A stretch of DNA of 16,200 bases from HGM05232 sp964646495 (GCA_964646495.1 CAZYEO010000052.1:1-16200); one strand, 5' to 3'; counted from the stretch's first letter, positions 1 through 8,172 are shown. Numbers and translations are program-made. The notes: generated from the letters alone by a model not told the origin.

Positions 1-38
1 CCCCGAAACTCACACGAGTTTCGGGGATATTCTTTTTA
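1..38 (+). terminator. Hairpin terminator, possibly bidirectional
   Basis: Bases 1-10 and 17-26 form a perfect 10-bp stem (CCCCGAAACT / AGTTTCGGGG) closed by a 6-base loop. On the plus strand it is followed by a T-rich run at about 30-37, the layout of an intrinsic terminator for a plus-strand gene lying left of the window. It also sits about 40 bases beyond the stop of the minus-strand peptide transporter, so it may end that transcript too. Any T-tract serving the minus direction lies outside the window. Confidence 0.75.
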
Positions 39-66
39 TATGTGATGTTGTTACACTATGCAGTTG

Positions 67-1623
67 TTATTTTGCTACACGTTCAAGCCATTTAAGCATT
101 ATGAACATTGTCATCATTGATATTGTACATGCTACCACAAATACAGTCCATGTGAGCCATAATGGGATATTCTTATACATTATAGCACCGATAAATAGCA
201 ATTGGTTGCCTAAAGCAGTAGCACCAAGCCATCCACCTTGCATGATACCTTGATATTTAGGAGGAGCAACTTTTGATACAAATGAAATACCGAGTGGGCT
301 GATATACAATTCGGCTACTGTGAGTATGAAATAAGTAGTGATAAGTAACCAAGGTGTTACTTTTATAGGAGATACACCAGAACCTCCGGCATTGGTATCA
401 ATTGTTGAGAATAATGGAAGATCAGATACATAGGATCCCACAGCCATCACTACATAAGCAATTGCTGCGATAGCCATACCTATAGCGATTTTCTTAGGTG
501 TAGATGGTTCTTTTCCACGTGAACGTTGCCATGCGAATACAGCCATTACTACAGGGGTGAGAAATACTACAAAGAATGGGTTAAGCGACTGGAATAATTC
601 AGCCGATATATTTTGCCCGAAAAGAGTCAGATCTGTGTATTGTTTTGCAAAGAATGTGAGTGTCAATCCGTTTTGATGGAATGAGAACCAGAAGAATATT
701 ACTACTGCAAATACAGCAAATAGAGCAAGAATACGTTGGCGCACCTCTTGTGCCCCCATCACGATCTCATCCTTAGATACTGCCGATTTCTCTTTATCAC
801 CCGGATTTGGGAATGATTTTTTATTCATGATGAATATAAACAGAGAGATTGCCATAGCTATAATAGCTACTCCAAATGCGTAGTGGAATCCTTCGTTGAA
901 TACATTCAGATAATCACCTGCAAACTTTAAATAATCGCTTGCGTTATTAAGATTAATGTCTGTCATAGCAGCATTGGCAGCGAGTAGTTTGAAGTTTTCC
1001 AGAGCTTCCGGACTAAGATTTCCACCAACTTCACCACCATTAGATATAATGCTATGACACAGAGCAGGAAGGTCAGCTTGATAGGTCATGCCGCGTAGGC
1101 TCAACCACCAGTTGCGCACACCTACAGCCGCTATCGGTGCAAATATAGCACCAAGATTGATAAACATATAGAATAGAGAGAAGCCCGAATCGCGCATTTT
1201 TTCGTATTTCGGGTTGTCATACATTTGTCCTACAAGTGCTTGAAGGTTACCTTTGAATAACCCATTACCAAATGCAATTATAAATAATCCTATACAAGTG
1301 ATAGTCAGAAACAATGGTAGGCTGCTCACAGGGGTAGGGGTGGGGATGGCAATCAACACATAGCCTAAAGCCATAAGCACGATACCGGTCATAATCGTCC
1401 CCTTGAAATTACGTGTTTTATCTGCTATAATACCTCCGAAAAGAGCTAAAATATAAATTGAAAAATAGAATGTGGAATAAATAATTCCTGCTTTTGTTTC
1501 ATCAAGTCCAAATTTGGCTTGAAGGAAGAGGACAAGGATCGCCATCATAGTGTAGAATCCGAAGCGTTCTCCGAGATTCGACAGTGCCGCAGGGATCAGT
1601 CCTTTGGGATGTTTATTAAACAT
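67..1623 (-). CDS. Peptide MFS transporter (POT/PTR family)
   Basis: This is an inner-membrane proton-coupled importer expected to take up di- and tripeptides. The 518-residue protein is highly hydrophobic with many membrane segments, as in bacterial POT proteins of about 500 residues. The N-terminal signature SNLGERFGFYTM (about residues 15-26) matches the POT ExxERFxYY motif, except that the first Glu is Asn. The motif FWFSFHQNGLTLTFF in the second half is also typical of the family. A polar stretch at roughly residues 185-240 separates two membrane blocks. The gene follows sufE after 33 bases on the same strand, so the two are probably co-transcribed. There is no Shine-Dalgarno motif before the ATG, as is usual in this phylum. 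Family assignment is secure; the substrate is inferred. Confidence 0.9.
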   Translation of the reverse strand: MFNKHPKGLIPAALSNLGERFGFYTMMAILVLFLQAKFGLDETKAGIIYSTFYFSIYILALFGGIIADKTRNFKGTIMTGIVLMALGYVLIAIPTPTPVSSLPLFLTITCIGLFIIAFGNGLFKGNLQALVGQMYDNPKYEKMRDSGFSLFYMFINLGAIFAPIAAVGVRNWWLSLRGMTYQADLPALCHSIISNGGEVGGNLSPEALENFKLLAANAAMTDINLNNASDYLKFAGDYLNVFNEGFHYAFGVAIIAMAISLFIFIMNKKSFPNPGDKEKSAVSKDEIVMGAQEVRQRILALFAVFAVVIFFWFSFHQNGLTLTFFAKQYTDLTLFGQNISAELFQSLNPFFVVFLTPVVMAVFAWQRSRGKEPSTPKKIAIGMAIAAIAYVVMAVGSYVSDLPLFSTIDTNAGGSGVSPIKVTPWLLITTYFILTVAELYISPLGISFVSKVAPPKYQGIMQGGWLGATALGNQLLFIGAIMYKNIPLWLTWTVFVVACTISMMTMFIMLKWLERVAK

Positions 1624-1656
1624 AGAGTTAAAAATTTAATTATTGGTTTTTAGATT

Positions 1657-2094
1657 TTATTTTGTTTGTTCTTCTTTAGCCTTAAATGCGAGCGCATAAA
1701 ATCGCATTTGTTTCACCATAGCCAATAGCCCATTACTTCTTGTTGGGGATAGGTGATCTTGAAGTCCTATTTTATTTATAAAATATAGGTCGGCATCCAT
1801 GATTTCGTCAGGAGTATGCCCATTAAGCACTCTTATAAGCAGTGAGATTATCCCTTTCACTATTATAGCGTCCGAATCCGCCTCGAATTCCACTTTTCCA
1901 TCATTCGTTATCTCGGCATTTAGCCATACACGACTTTGACATCCTTCGATTATGTTGCTTGGAGTTTTGTATTTCTCCTCAATCGCAGGTACAGCATTAC
2001 CGAGTTCGATGATGTAGGCATATTTATCCATCCAATCGTCAATGTCAGCAAATTCCTCGATTATTTCATCTTGTATTTCGTTAATCGTATTCAT
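1657..2094 (-). CDS. sufE: SufE-family sulfur acceptor protein
   Basis: SufE accepts sulfane sulfur from the cysteine desulfurase SufS on a conserved Cys and passes it to the SufBCD scaffold for Fe-S cluster assembly in the cytosol. The 145-residue length is normal for the family. The acceptor site is Cys52 in IIEGCQSRVWL, matching the family's GCQSxVW motif. The C-terminal part (LLIRVLNGHTPDEI, then LSPTRSNGL) also fits SufE. No sufS or sufBCD genes are in the window, so the partners must be encoded elsewhere. The peptide transporter follows 33 bases downstream. A Bacteroidota-type promoter element lies about 90 bases upstream of the start. Confidence 0.92.
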   Translation of the reverse strand: MNTINEIQDEIIEEFADIDDWMDKYAYIIELGNAVPAIEEKYKTPSNIIEGCQSRVWLNAEITNDGKVEFEADSDAIIVKGIISLLIRVLNGHTPDEIMDADLYFINKIGLQDHLSPTRSNGLLAMVKQMRFYALAFKAKEEQTK

Positions 2095-2182
2095 TACAGT
2101 TGTTCCATTTTTTATTATAAAATTTCAGTCAATTCAGGTTACGTATTATATCCAAATCGACGAAATAAAAACATTAAAGTGT

Positions 2183-2216
2183 CAAATTTACAAATAATAT
2201 GGCTAATTGTAGTCAA
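2183..2216 (-). promoter_or_regulatory. Putative sufE promoter
   Basis: Read on the minus strand, bases 2190-2183 are TAAATTTG, an exact match to the Bacteroidota -7 consensus TAnnTTTG. A TTGAC element (2216-2212) lies 21 bases upstream and resembles the -33 box. Transcription would start near 2177, leaving a leader of about 80 bases before sufE. The 2095-2259 gap holds no gene I can support. I saw no hairpin terminator for the upstream serine hydrolase gene, so read-through from that gene is possible. Confidence 0.45.
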
Positions 2217-2259
2217 TTTGAATATAAATAAACGTGAATTTGCTCTATTCCTATCAGTT

Positions 2260-3495
2260 TTATATCAAAATTTCTTCTTCTGTCAATATTTGTTCGATTT
2301 CTTTTACGGTATTCCAGCGGTCGTGGTCGTTACGATTTTCAAACATTATGATATACACATTTGCTGTTGGAAATTTTGCTGCATAGGTTTGATATCCTCC
2401 ATTGTCGCCGGTATGATATATTTTGAGTGGCTCTCCTTCATTGCTTTCAATAAACCACCCCAATCCATACTCCGTATTGTCTCGATTTTGATATGTGCTA
2501 TATCTACTTCCGGTTACTTTAATATATGGCTTGTAGGCTATATTGCCAATAAATGGCATTGTGCGCAAACCCTCTTCCCATAGCAAAAAATCGTGTGTGG
2601 AGGTGTAAATGCCACCATCGCTTTTAGTCGCAAAAAATGTTTCTTCTCCATAATCATACTCTTGCCATAGTACATTTTCATCATCAGAATGAATTTTACG
2701 GTTAGAGCGGTTTATTGCCTTTGGAGAGTCTTGATCGATGCGTTTTTTATTTGAATCTTCTGCTTGGATATATCCGTGTGTGAGACGTGGATGCATCATT
2801 CCCGGTGTGAAAAATTGTGTGTTGTACATACCAAATGGTTCGAAAAATGTAGTTTTCATGTAATCCTCATACGATTGTCTGCTCACTCGCTCAATCACGA
2901 AATATAAAATTTGAAATGTGGGATTGATATAATCATATTGAGTGCCGGGGATGAATTTGAGTTCCGTGAGGTCGCGCATATATTCCACACTTTGAGCATC
3001 TGTGCAGTGTAGCATAAATTCCATATCATTTCTTTTGCGTGCGTCCGGAATCCCGGAGCTATGGCTCATAAGGTGTCGCAATTTTACTTGTTTCCAAAGG
3101 GGATGCTTAAATTCAGGAAAGAATTTTGCTACCGAATCCTCAATATTCAGCAACCCCTTCTCCTGAAGAGTGAGAATAGCAGCCACTGTAAATTGCTTAG
3201 TGAGGGAGGCGATGTTAAACACTGATTCGCCATCGATTGCCCGTGATGTTTGAAATTCCTCTACCCCATATCCCTTATCTATTACTGTTTCATTTCCTTT
3301 CATTATCAAAATGGCAGCTCCGGGTGATGATGCAATGTAGTGCGACCGTAAAATGGAGTCAATGCGTGCAGCTGCACGCATTGAGTTTCCGGCAAATGCG
3401 TGTGGCGACGTCATTATAAGTGTTGTGATTAAAATCGATGAATATAATCTAATTTGATGTAGCATAGTGGATAATAATGGGTTAGTGGATCGCAA
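2260..3495 (-). CDS. Secreted beta-lactamase-family serine hydrolase
   Basis: This protein has the class C beta-lactamase / DD-peptidase fold, a family that includes penicillin-binding proteins, esterases and D-amino-acid peptidases. All three signature motifs are present: SxxK at Ser97-Leu-Thr-Lys100, YxN at Tyr189-Ile-Asn191, and His361-Thr-Gly363 in place of KTG. The N-terminus has a Sec-type signal peptide with a hydrophobic core and cleavage near AFAG (about residue 36), so the enzyme is probably periplasmic. A second ATG at 3465 (residue 11) would give a more compact signal peptide and may be the true start. The gene follows the DNA methyltransferase after 23 bases (53 with the later start) and may be co-transcribed with it. 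The substrate cannot be told from sequence; a cell-wall or small-ester hydrolase is likelier than a true beta-lactamase. Confidence 0.88.
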   Translation of the reverse strand: MRSTNPLLSTMLHQIRLYSSILITTLIMTSPHAFAGNSMRAAARIDSILRSHYIASSPGAAILIMKGNETVIDKGYGVEEFQTSRAIDGESVFNIASLTKQFTVAAILTLQEKGLLNIEDSVAKFFPEFKHPLWKQVKLRHLMSHSSGIPDARKRNDMEFMLHCTDAQSVEYMRDLTELKFIPGTQYDYINPTFQILYFVIERVSRQSYEDYMKTTFFEPFGMYNTQFFTPGMMHPRLTHGYIQAEDSNKKRIDQDSPKAINRSNRKIHSDDENVLWQEYDYGEETFFATKSDGGIYTSTHDFLLWEEGLRTMPFIGNIAYKPYIKVTGSRYSTYQNRDNTEYGLGWFIESNEGEPLKIYHTGDNGGYQTYAAKFPTANVYIIMFENRNDHDRWNTVKEIEQILTEEEILI

Positions 3496-3518
3496 AATCG
3501 AAATATTATATGAGCCTT

Positions 3519-4451
3519 TTATTTAGGGGGATATGAATTGCGCTCCCAAAAAGTGCCCTCGGTATATCCCTGAATAGTAGGATTTATTTGAGCCAGAGCC
3601 AAACGATGCTCCGCAAGACAGGCGTATTCACGGTTTATTTCAATGCCACAGTAATTTCGCCCAAGTTTTTTTGCTACAACTGAAGTTGTGCCACTACCCA
3701 AAAACGGATCGAACACGAATCCTCCATCAGGGCAAGAAGCAAGAATTAATTTTGCAATTAATTTTTCAGGTTTTTGTGTAGGGTGATCGGTGTTTTCGGG
3801 CATCGACCAATACGGAATACTTATATCATCCCAAAAGTTAGATGGATAAGTGAGGCGGAATTTCCCCTCATCGGTCTGAATCCAATCTTTTGGCTTTCCC
3901 TCAGAGCGGTACGGCGCCAATACTTTACGTTTTATTTTTACAGCTTCGACATCAAAATAATAATTATTATCATCTTTCACAGCAAACCATATATCTTCCA
4001 TGCCGTTTTTCCAATTCATTTTTGCTCCCCGACCTTTTTCACGTTGCCATGTGATGCGATTTTTCACTATAAGAAACCGGCTTAGTACCCCATAAATGGC
4101 TGAACTGCTTTTCCAATCGCAACACACATATATACTACCCGCAGGCTTAAGCATTTGTATAACTTTGGGTAGCCATTGCATCAGGTATTCTGTATATCGC
4201 GCATCGTCGGTAGCCGCAAATTTCAATCCGTTGAAATCTTTTGATAGATTATATGGCGGATCTATAATAATAAGATCGAAACACTCCGTAGGCATAAAAT
4301 CGATTGCCGAAAAAAGATCCTGATTGATAGTACGATTTACAATCATGGAAATATCAACGGGATGCGTCAGCGTGAGAAGACGATCGGAGATAATATCCAT
4401 ATCTTCCGATGTGAGAGTAATAGTCTTATTGCGCGGAGCCTTTTCTTTCAT
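3519..4451 (-). CDS. Beta-type DNA methyltransferase (N6-A or N4-C)
   Basis: This is a site-specific DNA amino-methyltransferase using S-adenosylmethionine. The catalytic motif IV, Asp64-Pro-Pro-Tyr67, comes before the target-recognition region (about residues 130-215). The SAM-binding motif I, DPFLGSGTT (248-256), lies near the C-terminus. That order defines the beta class. HPTQKP (223-228) is the conserved segment preceding motif I. The length of 310 residues is complete for a stand-alone enzyme. The DPPY form favours N6-adenine but does not prove it, and the recognition site cannot be read from the sequence. No restriction endonuclease, specificity subunit or phage gene is nearby, so it looks like an orphan methylase. 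Its start lies only 5 bases after the xerD stop, implying one transcript and possible translational coupling. Confidence 0.9.
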   Translation of the reverse strand: MKEKAPRNKTITLTSEDMDIISDRLLTLTHPVDISMIVNRTINQDLFSAIDFMPTECFDLIIIDPPYNLSKDFNGLKFAATDDARYTEYLMQWLPKVIQMLKPAGSIYVCCDWKSSSAIYGVLSRFLIVKNRITWQREKGRGAKMNWKNGMEDIWFAVKDDNNYYFDVEAVKIKRKVLAPYRSEGKPKDWIQTDEGKFRLTYPSNFWDDISIPYWSMPENTDHPTQKPEKLIAKLILASCPDGGFVFDPFLGSGTTSVVAKKLGRNYCGIEINREYACLAEHRLALAQINPTIQGYTEGTFWERNSYPPK

Positions 4452-4456
4452 GTATA

Positions 4457-5377
4457 TTATGGTGTTTTGTGGTTATTACGAGGGTGATGAAGCAGAATTT
4501 CTTCGCGCAAACGATGGCGATCTATATGCACATATATCTCGGTAGTGGTGATGCTTTCATGCCCCAACATTTGTTGTATGGCACGCAGATTGGCGCCACC
4601 TTCCAATAGGTGAGTTGCAAAAGAGTGACGAAGTGTGTGCGGACTCACCGTTTTGTGTATTCCGGCAAGCGAACAAAGATCTTTTATGATATAGAAAACC
4701 ATAACTCGCGATAAATGACTTCCGCGACGATTTAGAAACAGAATATCTTCATTTCCACGTTTTACAGTTATTCGGCTACGCACCTCTTCAATATATTCCG
4801 CTATGCGTTCGAGTGCCACTTCCGAGATTGGTACAAGTCGTTGCTTTTCACCTTTTCCATCCACTATCACATATTCATCCTTGACATAAATTTGAGATAT
4901 TTTGAGACCTACTAATTCCGACACACGAAGTCCACATCCATATAACGTCTCTATTATGGCGCGGTTGCGAATACCTTCGGGGGTGCTGAGGTCGATAGAT
5001 GAAATCATTCGTTCTATTTCATCGAGCGAAAGCACCTCAGGGAGTTTCCTTCCGCTTTTGGGTGATTCAAGTAATTTAGATGGATTTTTATCTATGTAAT
5101 TTTCAATTTTCAAGAAACGGAAAAAACTTTTCACTCCTGAAATAATGCGTGCTTGCGAACGTGGCTGAATGCCTATGTCGTGAAGAGTAGATAGAAAATT
5201 GTGTAAAATATCCTCGGTGACCCCTCTTAGCGTGGTATTGTCATCAACAAGGTAGTGTATCAATTTGATGACATCATCCGTATAACCCTCACAAGTGTTG
5301 GCAGACAGACCTTTCTCCAAAATGAGATAAGTCCTAAATTCTTCGATAATACGGTGGATGTCGTCTATTTCACGCAT
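4457..5377 (-). CDS. xerD: Tyrosine recombinase XerD
   Basis: XerD is one of the two recombinases that resolve chromosome dimers at dif near the division septum. The 306-residue length is typical. An N-terminal SAM-like core-binding domain (about residues 8-92) precedes the catalytic domain. All catalytic residues are visible: Arg151 (GCGLRVSEL), Lys175 (DGKGEKQR), His247-x-x-Arg250 (SPHTLRHSFATHLL), His273 (LGHESI) and the nucleophile Tyr282 (TEIYVH). The position is consistent with a housekeeping Xer enzyme rather than a phage or transposon integrase: it is divergent from aroQ, and no element ends or repeats flank it. It begins the xerD-methyltransferase-hydrolase run. XerC can look similar, but the YVHIDRHRL tail and the Bacteroidales neighbourhood favour XerD. 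Confidence 0.9.
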   Translation of the reverse strand: MREIDDIHRIIEEFRTYLILEKGLSANTCEGYTDDVIKLIHYLVDDNTTLRGVTEDILHNFLSTLHDIGIQPRSQARIISGVKSFFRFLKIENYIDKNPSKLLESPKSGRKLPEVLSLDEIERMISSIDLSTPEGIRNRAIIETLYGCGLRVSELVGLKISQIYVKDEYVIVDGKGEKQRLVPISEVALERIAEYIEEVRSRITVKRGNEDILFLNRRGSHLSRVMVFYIIKDLCSLAGIHKTVSPHTLRHSFATHLLEGGANLRAIQQMLGHESITTTEIYVHIDRHRLREEILLHHPRNNHKTP

Positions 5378-5432
5378 ATAAATGATAACAATTAATCATA
5401 ATAGTAGACCCAACAATACTCTGCAATCGATT

Positions 5433-5460
5433 AAAATTATTAATTTTGCAAAAGATTTGC
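5433..5460 (+). promoter_or_regulatory. Putative aroQ promoter with palindromes
   Basis: Bases 5441-5448 read TAATTTTG, an exact match to the Bacteroidota -7 consensus. No convincing TTTG is seen at -33. The -7 element lies within a 15-base palindrome (5433-5447, AAAATTA-T-TAATTTT). A second short inverted repeat, GCAAA-AGA-TTTGC, follows immediately (5448-5460) over the predicted start site near 5455. The leader would be about 75 bases. The palindromes could be operator sites, but the first is purely A/T and could be chance. Confidence 0.4.
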
Positions 5461-5482
5461 GCCCATTATGTCAGCTTGAGTG

Positions 5483-5514
5483 CAAAGATATAGAATTTAT
5501 CAGTGGTTTGTAAA
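5483..5514 (-). promoter_or_regulatory. Putative xerD promoter
   Basis: On the minus strand, bases 5490-5483 read TATCTTTG, an exact TAnnTTTG match. A TTTA element (5514-5511) lies 20 bases upstream in the -33 position, one mismatch from TTTG. Transcription would start near 5477, giving a leader of about 100 bases. The element points toward the aroQ -7 element at 5441-5448, so the predicted transcripts overlap at their 5' ends. Confidence 0.45.
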
Positions 5515-5530
5515 TTAAATTCTCACCTTT

Positions 5531-5950
5531 ATGAAGATAGTTATCATTAATGGTCCTAACCTCAACTTATTGGGAAAAAGAGAACCGGGTATCTATGGCA
5601 ACATTTCGTTTGAAAGCCATTTGGAGATTATTCGTCAATCTTATCAAGATGTCCATATCGAGTATTTCCAAAGTAATAGCGAGGGACTTATCATAGATGA
5701 ACTGCATCGAGTAGGATTTGATTGTGATGGTATAATCCTCAATGCCGGAGCCTACACCCATTATTCGATAGCGATTGCCGATGCTATTCGTGCCATTAAA
5801 GCACCTGTAGTAGAGGTGCATATATCAAATGTGCATTCGCGCGAGGAGTATCGTCGAGTGTCGATGATAGCTCCTGCATGCGTGGGAGTAATTGCCGGAT
5901 TCGGGCTTCAAAGCTATAATCTTGCAATTGAAGCATTACGCAAAATCTGA
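5531..5950 (+). CDS. aroQ: Type II 3-dehydroquinate dehydratase
   Basis: The enzyme converts 3-dehydroquinate to 3-dehydroshikimate, the third step of the shikimate pathway to aromatic amino acids, in the cytosol. The 139-residue length is normal for the dodecameric type II family. Signature residues are visible: Asn10 in INGPNLNLLG, Arg17 and the catalytic Tyr22 on the flexible lid (GKREPGIYG), Asn71 and His77 (NAGAYTHYS), His97 (VEVHISN), and Arg108 in REEYRR. It is the first gene of the aroQ-pyk-OMT-rbfA run, but 86 bases separate it from pyk. That gap holds only a weak 6-bp inverted repeat (5956-5975). Confidence 0.95.
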   Translation: MKIVIINGPNLNLLGKREPGIYGNISFESHLEIIRQSYQDVHIEYFQSNSEGLIIDELHRVGFDCDGIILNAGAYTHYSIAIADAIRAIKAPVVEVHISNVHSREEYRRVSMIAPACVGVIAGFGLQSYNLAIEALRKI

Positions 5951-6036
5951 TTCTTTCATAGTAAATAAACTATGATTTAGTAGTAACGTTAATACAAGAC
6001 AGCCTTTTTATTCAATTATATATACAACACCGGAAA

Positions 6037-7509
6037 ATGGAGAAATATACAAAGATAGTAGCTACAATATCCGACAAACGATGTGAAATACCATTCGTTA
6101 AGGAACTTTATACCAACGGACTGAATGTGGTGCGTATGAACTCGGCACACCTTCAGCTCGAAGGGTTTCAGAAAATAGTAAAAAATGTGCGTGCGGTATC
6201 TGATAAAATAGGAATACTAATGGACACTAAAGGTCCGGAAATTCGCACTACCGTTAATGAGAATGATGCTTCAATAGAAATAAAAGAGGGGGATAAAGTA
6301 ATGTTTTCGGGAAATTCAGGAGGAATATCCACCGGATCTGCGATATGCCTTTCTTATGAGAACATTGCTACCGACATCCAGGTAGGTTGTCATTTTTTGA
6401 TCGATGACGGGGAACTTGATTTCCTTATTGAAAAGATAAACGATGATGGCATTATTGAATGTACAGCCCTAAACGGAGGCTCACTTGGATCGCGCAAGAG
6501 CGTGAATATCCCCGGCGTGAGCATAAAATTGCCATCGCTTACACCTCGTGATATTATTAATATTGGATACGCAATAGATATGAATGTGGATTTTATTGCA
6601 CATTCATTCGTGCGTAGCAAGCAAGATATTCTTGATATTCAAGCTATTCTTGATGCTCGCGGAAGCCAAATAAAGATAATCGCAAAAATTGAAAATCAGG
6701 AGGGTATAGATAATTTCGATGAAATTATTGAAGTCGCCTATGGCGTTATGATTGCTCGTGGCGACCTGGGTATAGAAATTCCGGCTGAAAGAATACCCGG
6801 TATTCAGAATGAGCTTATAAAAAAATGCTTGCACCATCACAAACCTGTGATTGTGGCAACTCAAATGCTTCATTCTATGATTAGCAATCCTCGTCCCACA
6901 CGTGCCGAAGTATCAGATATTGCAAATGCCGTGTATATGCATACGGATGCTCTCATGTTGAGTGGTGAAACAGCTTATGGGAAATACCCGGTAGAAGCCC
7001 TTTCTACAATGGCAAGAGTGGCAATTGAAGCAGAAAAAACAATGAAACAGGCAGAACGCATATTGCCTCATATGGATGATGATATTACATCATTCCTCGC
7101 ACATCAAGCAGTGCAATCATGCAAAATTGTTGGTACGAGAGCAATCGTAACCGATAGTTACACCGGTCGTACGGCACGCTTTATAGCATCGTTCCGAGGT
7201 AGCTATCCTACACTTGCACTATGCTATCACAAAAATGTGATTCGCTTGCTATCTTTGTCTTATGGAGTGTTTCCTCTGTATCAGAAACGCTCATCAACAT
7301 CTCGCGAATATTTATATCACGGATTGGAACACTTGTTGGAACTCGGATTTCTCACCAAAGACAATATAATTGCTTATCTCGGTGGTGCGTATGGCGAAGG
7401 GCATGGTACTACATTCCTTGAAATAAACAATGTGGGTGAAGTGATGAATAATTATGATAACTACGATCTTCCGAATCTTGAGAAGGTAGAAAGATGCAAA
7501 AAGAATTAG
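6037..7509 (+). CDS. pyk: Pyruvate kinase
   Basis: Pyruvate kinase transfers phosphate from phosphoenolpyruvate to ADP, the last step of glycolysis. The 490 residues cover the full A/B/A/C domain order. Key elements are Arg33, Asn35, Ser36 and His38 (VVRMNSAH), DTKGPEIRT (63-71), the small B domain (about 72-165), catalytic Lys217 with metal-binding Glu219 (IIAKIENQEG), Gly242-Asp243 (ARGDLG), Thr275 (VATQML), and the block NPRPTRAEVSDIANAV ending in LMLSGETAYGKYP. The C-terminal regulatory domain spans about 345-470. The ATG used here gives the expected N-terminus. The last 16 bases overlap the O-methyltransferase gene, suggesting coupled translation. Confidence 0.96.
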   Translation: MEKYTKIVATISDKRCEIPFVKELYTNGLNVVRMNSAHLQLEGFQKIVKNVRAVSDKIGILMDTKGPEIRTTVNENDASIEIKEGDKVMFSGNSGGISTGSAICLSYENIATDIQVGCHFLIDDGELDFLIEKINDDGIIECTALNGGSLGSRKSVNIPGVSIKLPSLTPRDIINIGYAIDMNVDFIAHSFVRSKQDILDIQAILDARGSQIKIIAKIENQEGIDNFDEIIEVAYGVMIARGDLGIEIPAERIPGIQNELIKKCLHHHKPVIVATQMLHSMISNPRPTRAEVSDIANAVYMHTDALMLSGETAYGKYPVEALSTMARVAIEAEKTMKQAERILPHMDDDITSFLAHQAVQSCKIVGTRAIVTDSYTGRTARFIASFRGSYPTLALCYHKNVIRLLSLSYGVFPLYQKRSSTSREYLYHGLEHLLELGFLTKDNIIAYLGGAYGEGHGTTFLEINNVGEVMNNYDNYDLPNLEKVERCKKN

Positions 7510-8153
7510 AAGATTATATACTTGCACATATCGATGATGAGGGTGAGATGCTTGCTTCGCTTAATAGGGCAACGCATTTATTTCATCTGCGTCCTCGGAT
7601 GTGTTCGGGACATTTGCAGGGACGTATGCTGAAAATGTTTGTGCGGATGATTAATCCGCGCACCATTTTAGAGCTTGGCACTTTCACCGGATATTCAGCA
7701 CTTTGCCTTGCCGAAGGACTGTTGGATGATAATGCGCGGGTGCATACGATAGAGATAGATGATGAACTCGAAGATTTTATTCGTAGCCATTTTGCAGAAA
7801 CACCAATCTCTGATCGAATATCTCTACATATTGGTGATGCTGGGAAGATAGTGCCTGAAATAGATGAAACCTTTGATTTAGTGTTTATCGATGCCAATAA
7901 GCGTGACTATGTAGAATATTATAACCTTGTATTTGACCGAGTGAAAGAGGGAGGATTTATAATTGCCGACAACACTTTGTGGGATGGACACGTTATAGAT
8001 GATAATGCTGCTCGCGATGCTCAGACAGCCGGCATAATGCGGTTCAATGATCTTGTGAAATCGGATGATAGAATAGAAAAAGTTATAATCCCGATTCGAG
8101 ACGGATTGACGATTATATATAAGAAAATTGCGGTGGCAAATAAAGAAAAATAA
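7494..8153 (+). CDS. Class I SAM-dependent O-methyltransferase
   Basis: The protein belongs to the catechol/caffeoyl-CoA O-methyltransferase family (Methyltransf_3), which transfers methyl from S-adenosylmethionine to a hydroxyl, usually with a divalent metal. The 219 residues match the family length. Motif I for SAM binding is LELGTFTGYSAL (59-70), followed by the acidic residue in TIEIDD (85-90). Asp133 (FIDANK) and Asp159-Asn160 (IADNTLWDG) are the usual metal ligands. The ATG lies inside the 3' end of pyk in another frame. The true substrate is unknown. From memory this gene sits between pyk and rbfA in many Bacteroidales, so a housekeeping role such as small-molecule or tRNA modification is more plausible than secondary metabolism. 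Confidence 0.9.
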   Translation: MQKELEDYILAHIDDEGEMLASLNRATHLFHLRPRMCSGHLQGRMLKMFVRMINPRTILELGTFTGYSALCLAEGLLDDNARVHTIEIDDELEDFIRSHFAETPISDRISLHIGDAGKIVPEIDETFDLVFIDANKRDYVEYYNLVFDRVKEGGFIIADNTLWDGHVIDDNAARDAQTAGIMRFNDLVKSDDRIEKVIIPIRDGLTIIYKKIAVANKEK

Positions 8154-8172
8154 ATATTATAAATATAAGATT

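Noticed and set aside
1936..2583. Plus-strand 215-codon open frame
   Set aside because: It runs antisense through sufE and the serine hydrolase, is rich in Phe/Ile/Tyr from AT-rich antisense reading, and shows no recognisable domain.
2260..3495. Serine hydrolase as an antibiotic-resistance beta-lactamase
   Set aside because: The motifs define the fold only; HTG replaces KTG and the family is mostly esterases and peptidases, so resistance cannot be claimed.
4457..5377. xerD as an integrase marking a mobile element with the methyltransferase as cargo
   Set aside because: No tRNA, direct repeats, phage or transfer genes flank it, and it borders conserved aroQ; a housekeeping Xer enzyme is the simpler reading.
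5956..5975. Hairpin TCATAG / CTATGA between aroQ and pyk as a terminator
   Set aside because: It has a 6-bp AT-rich stem and no T-tract; too weak to call.
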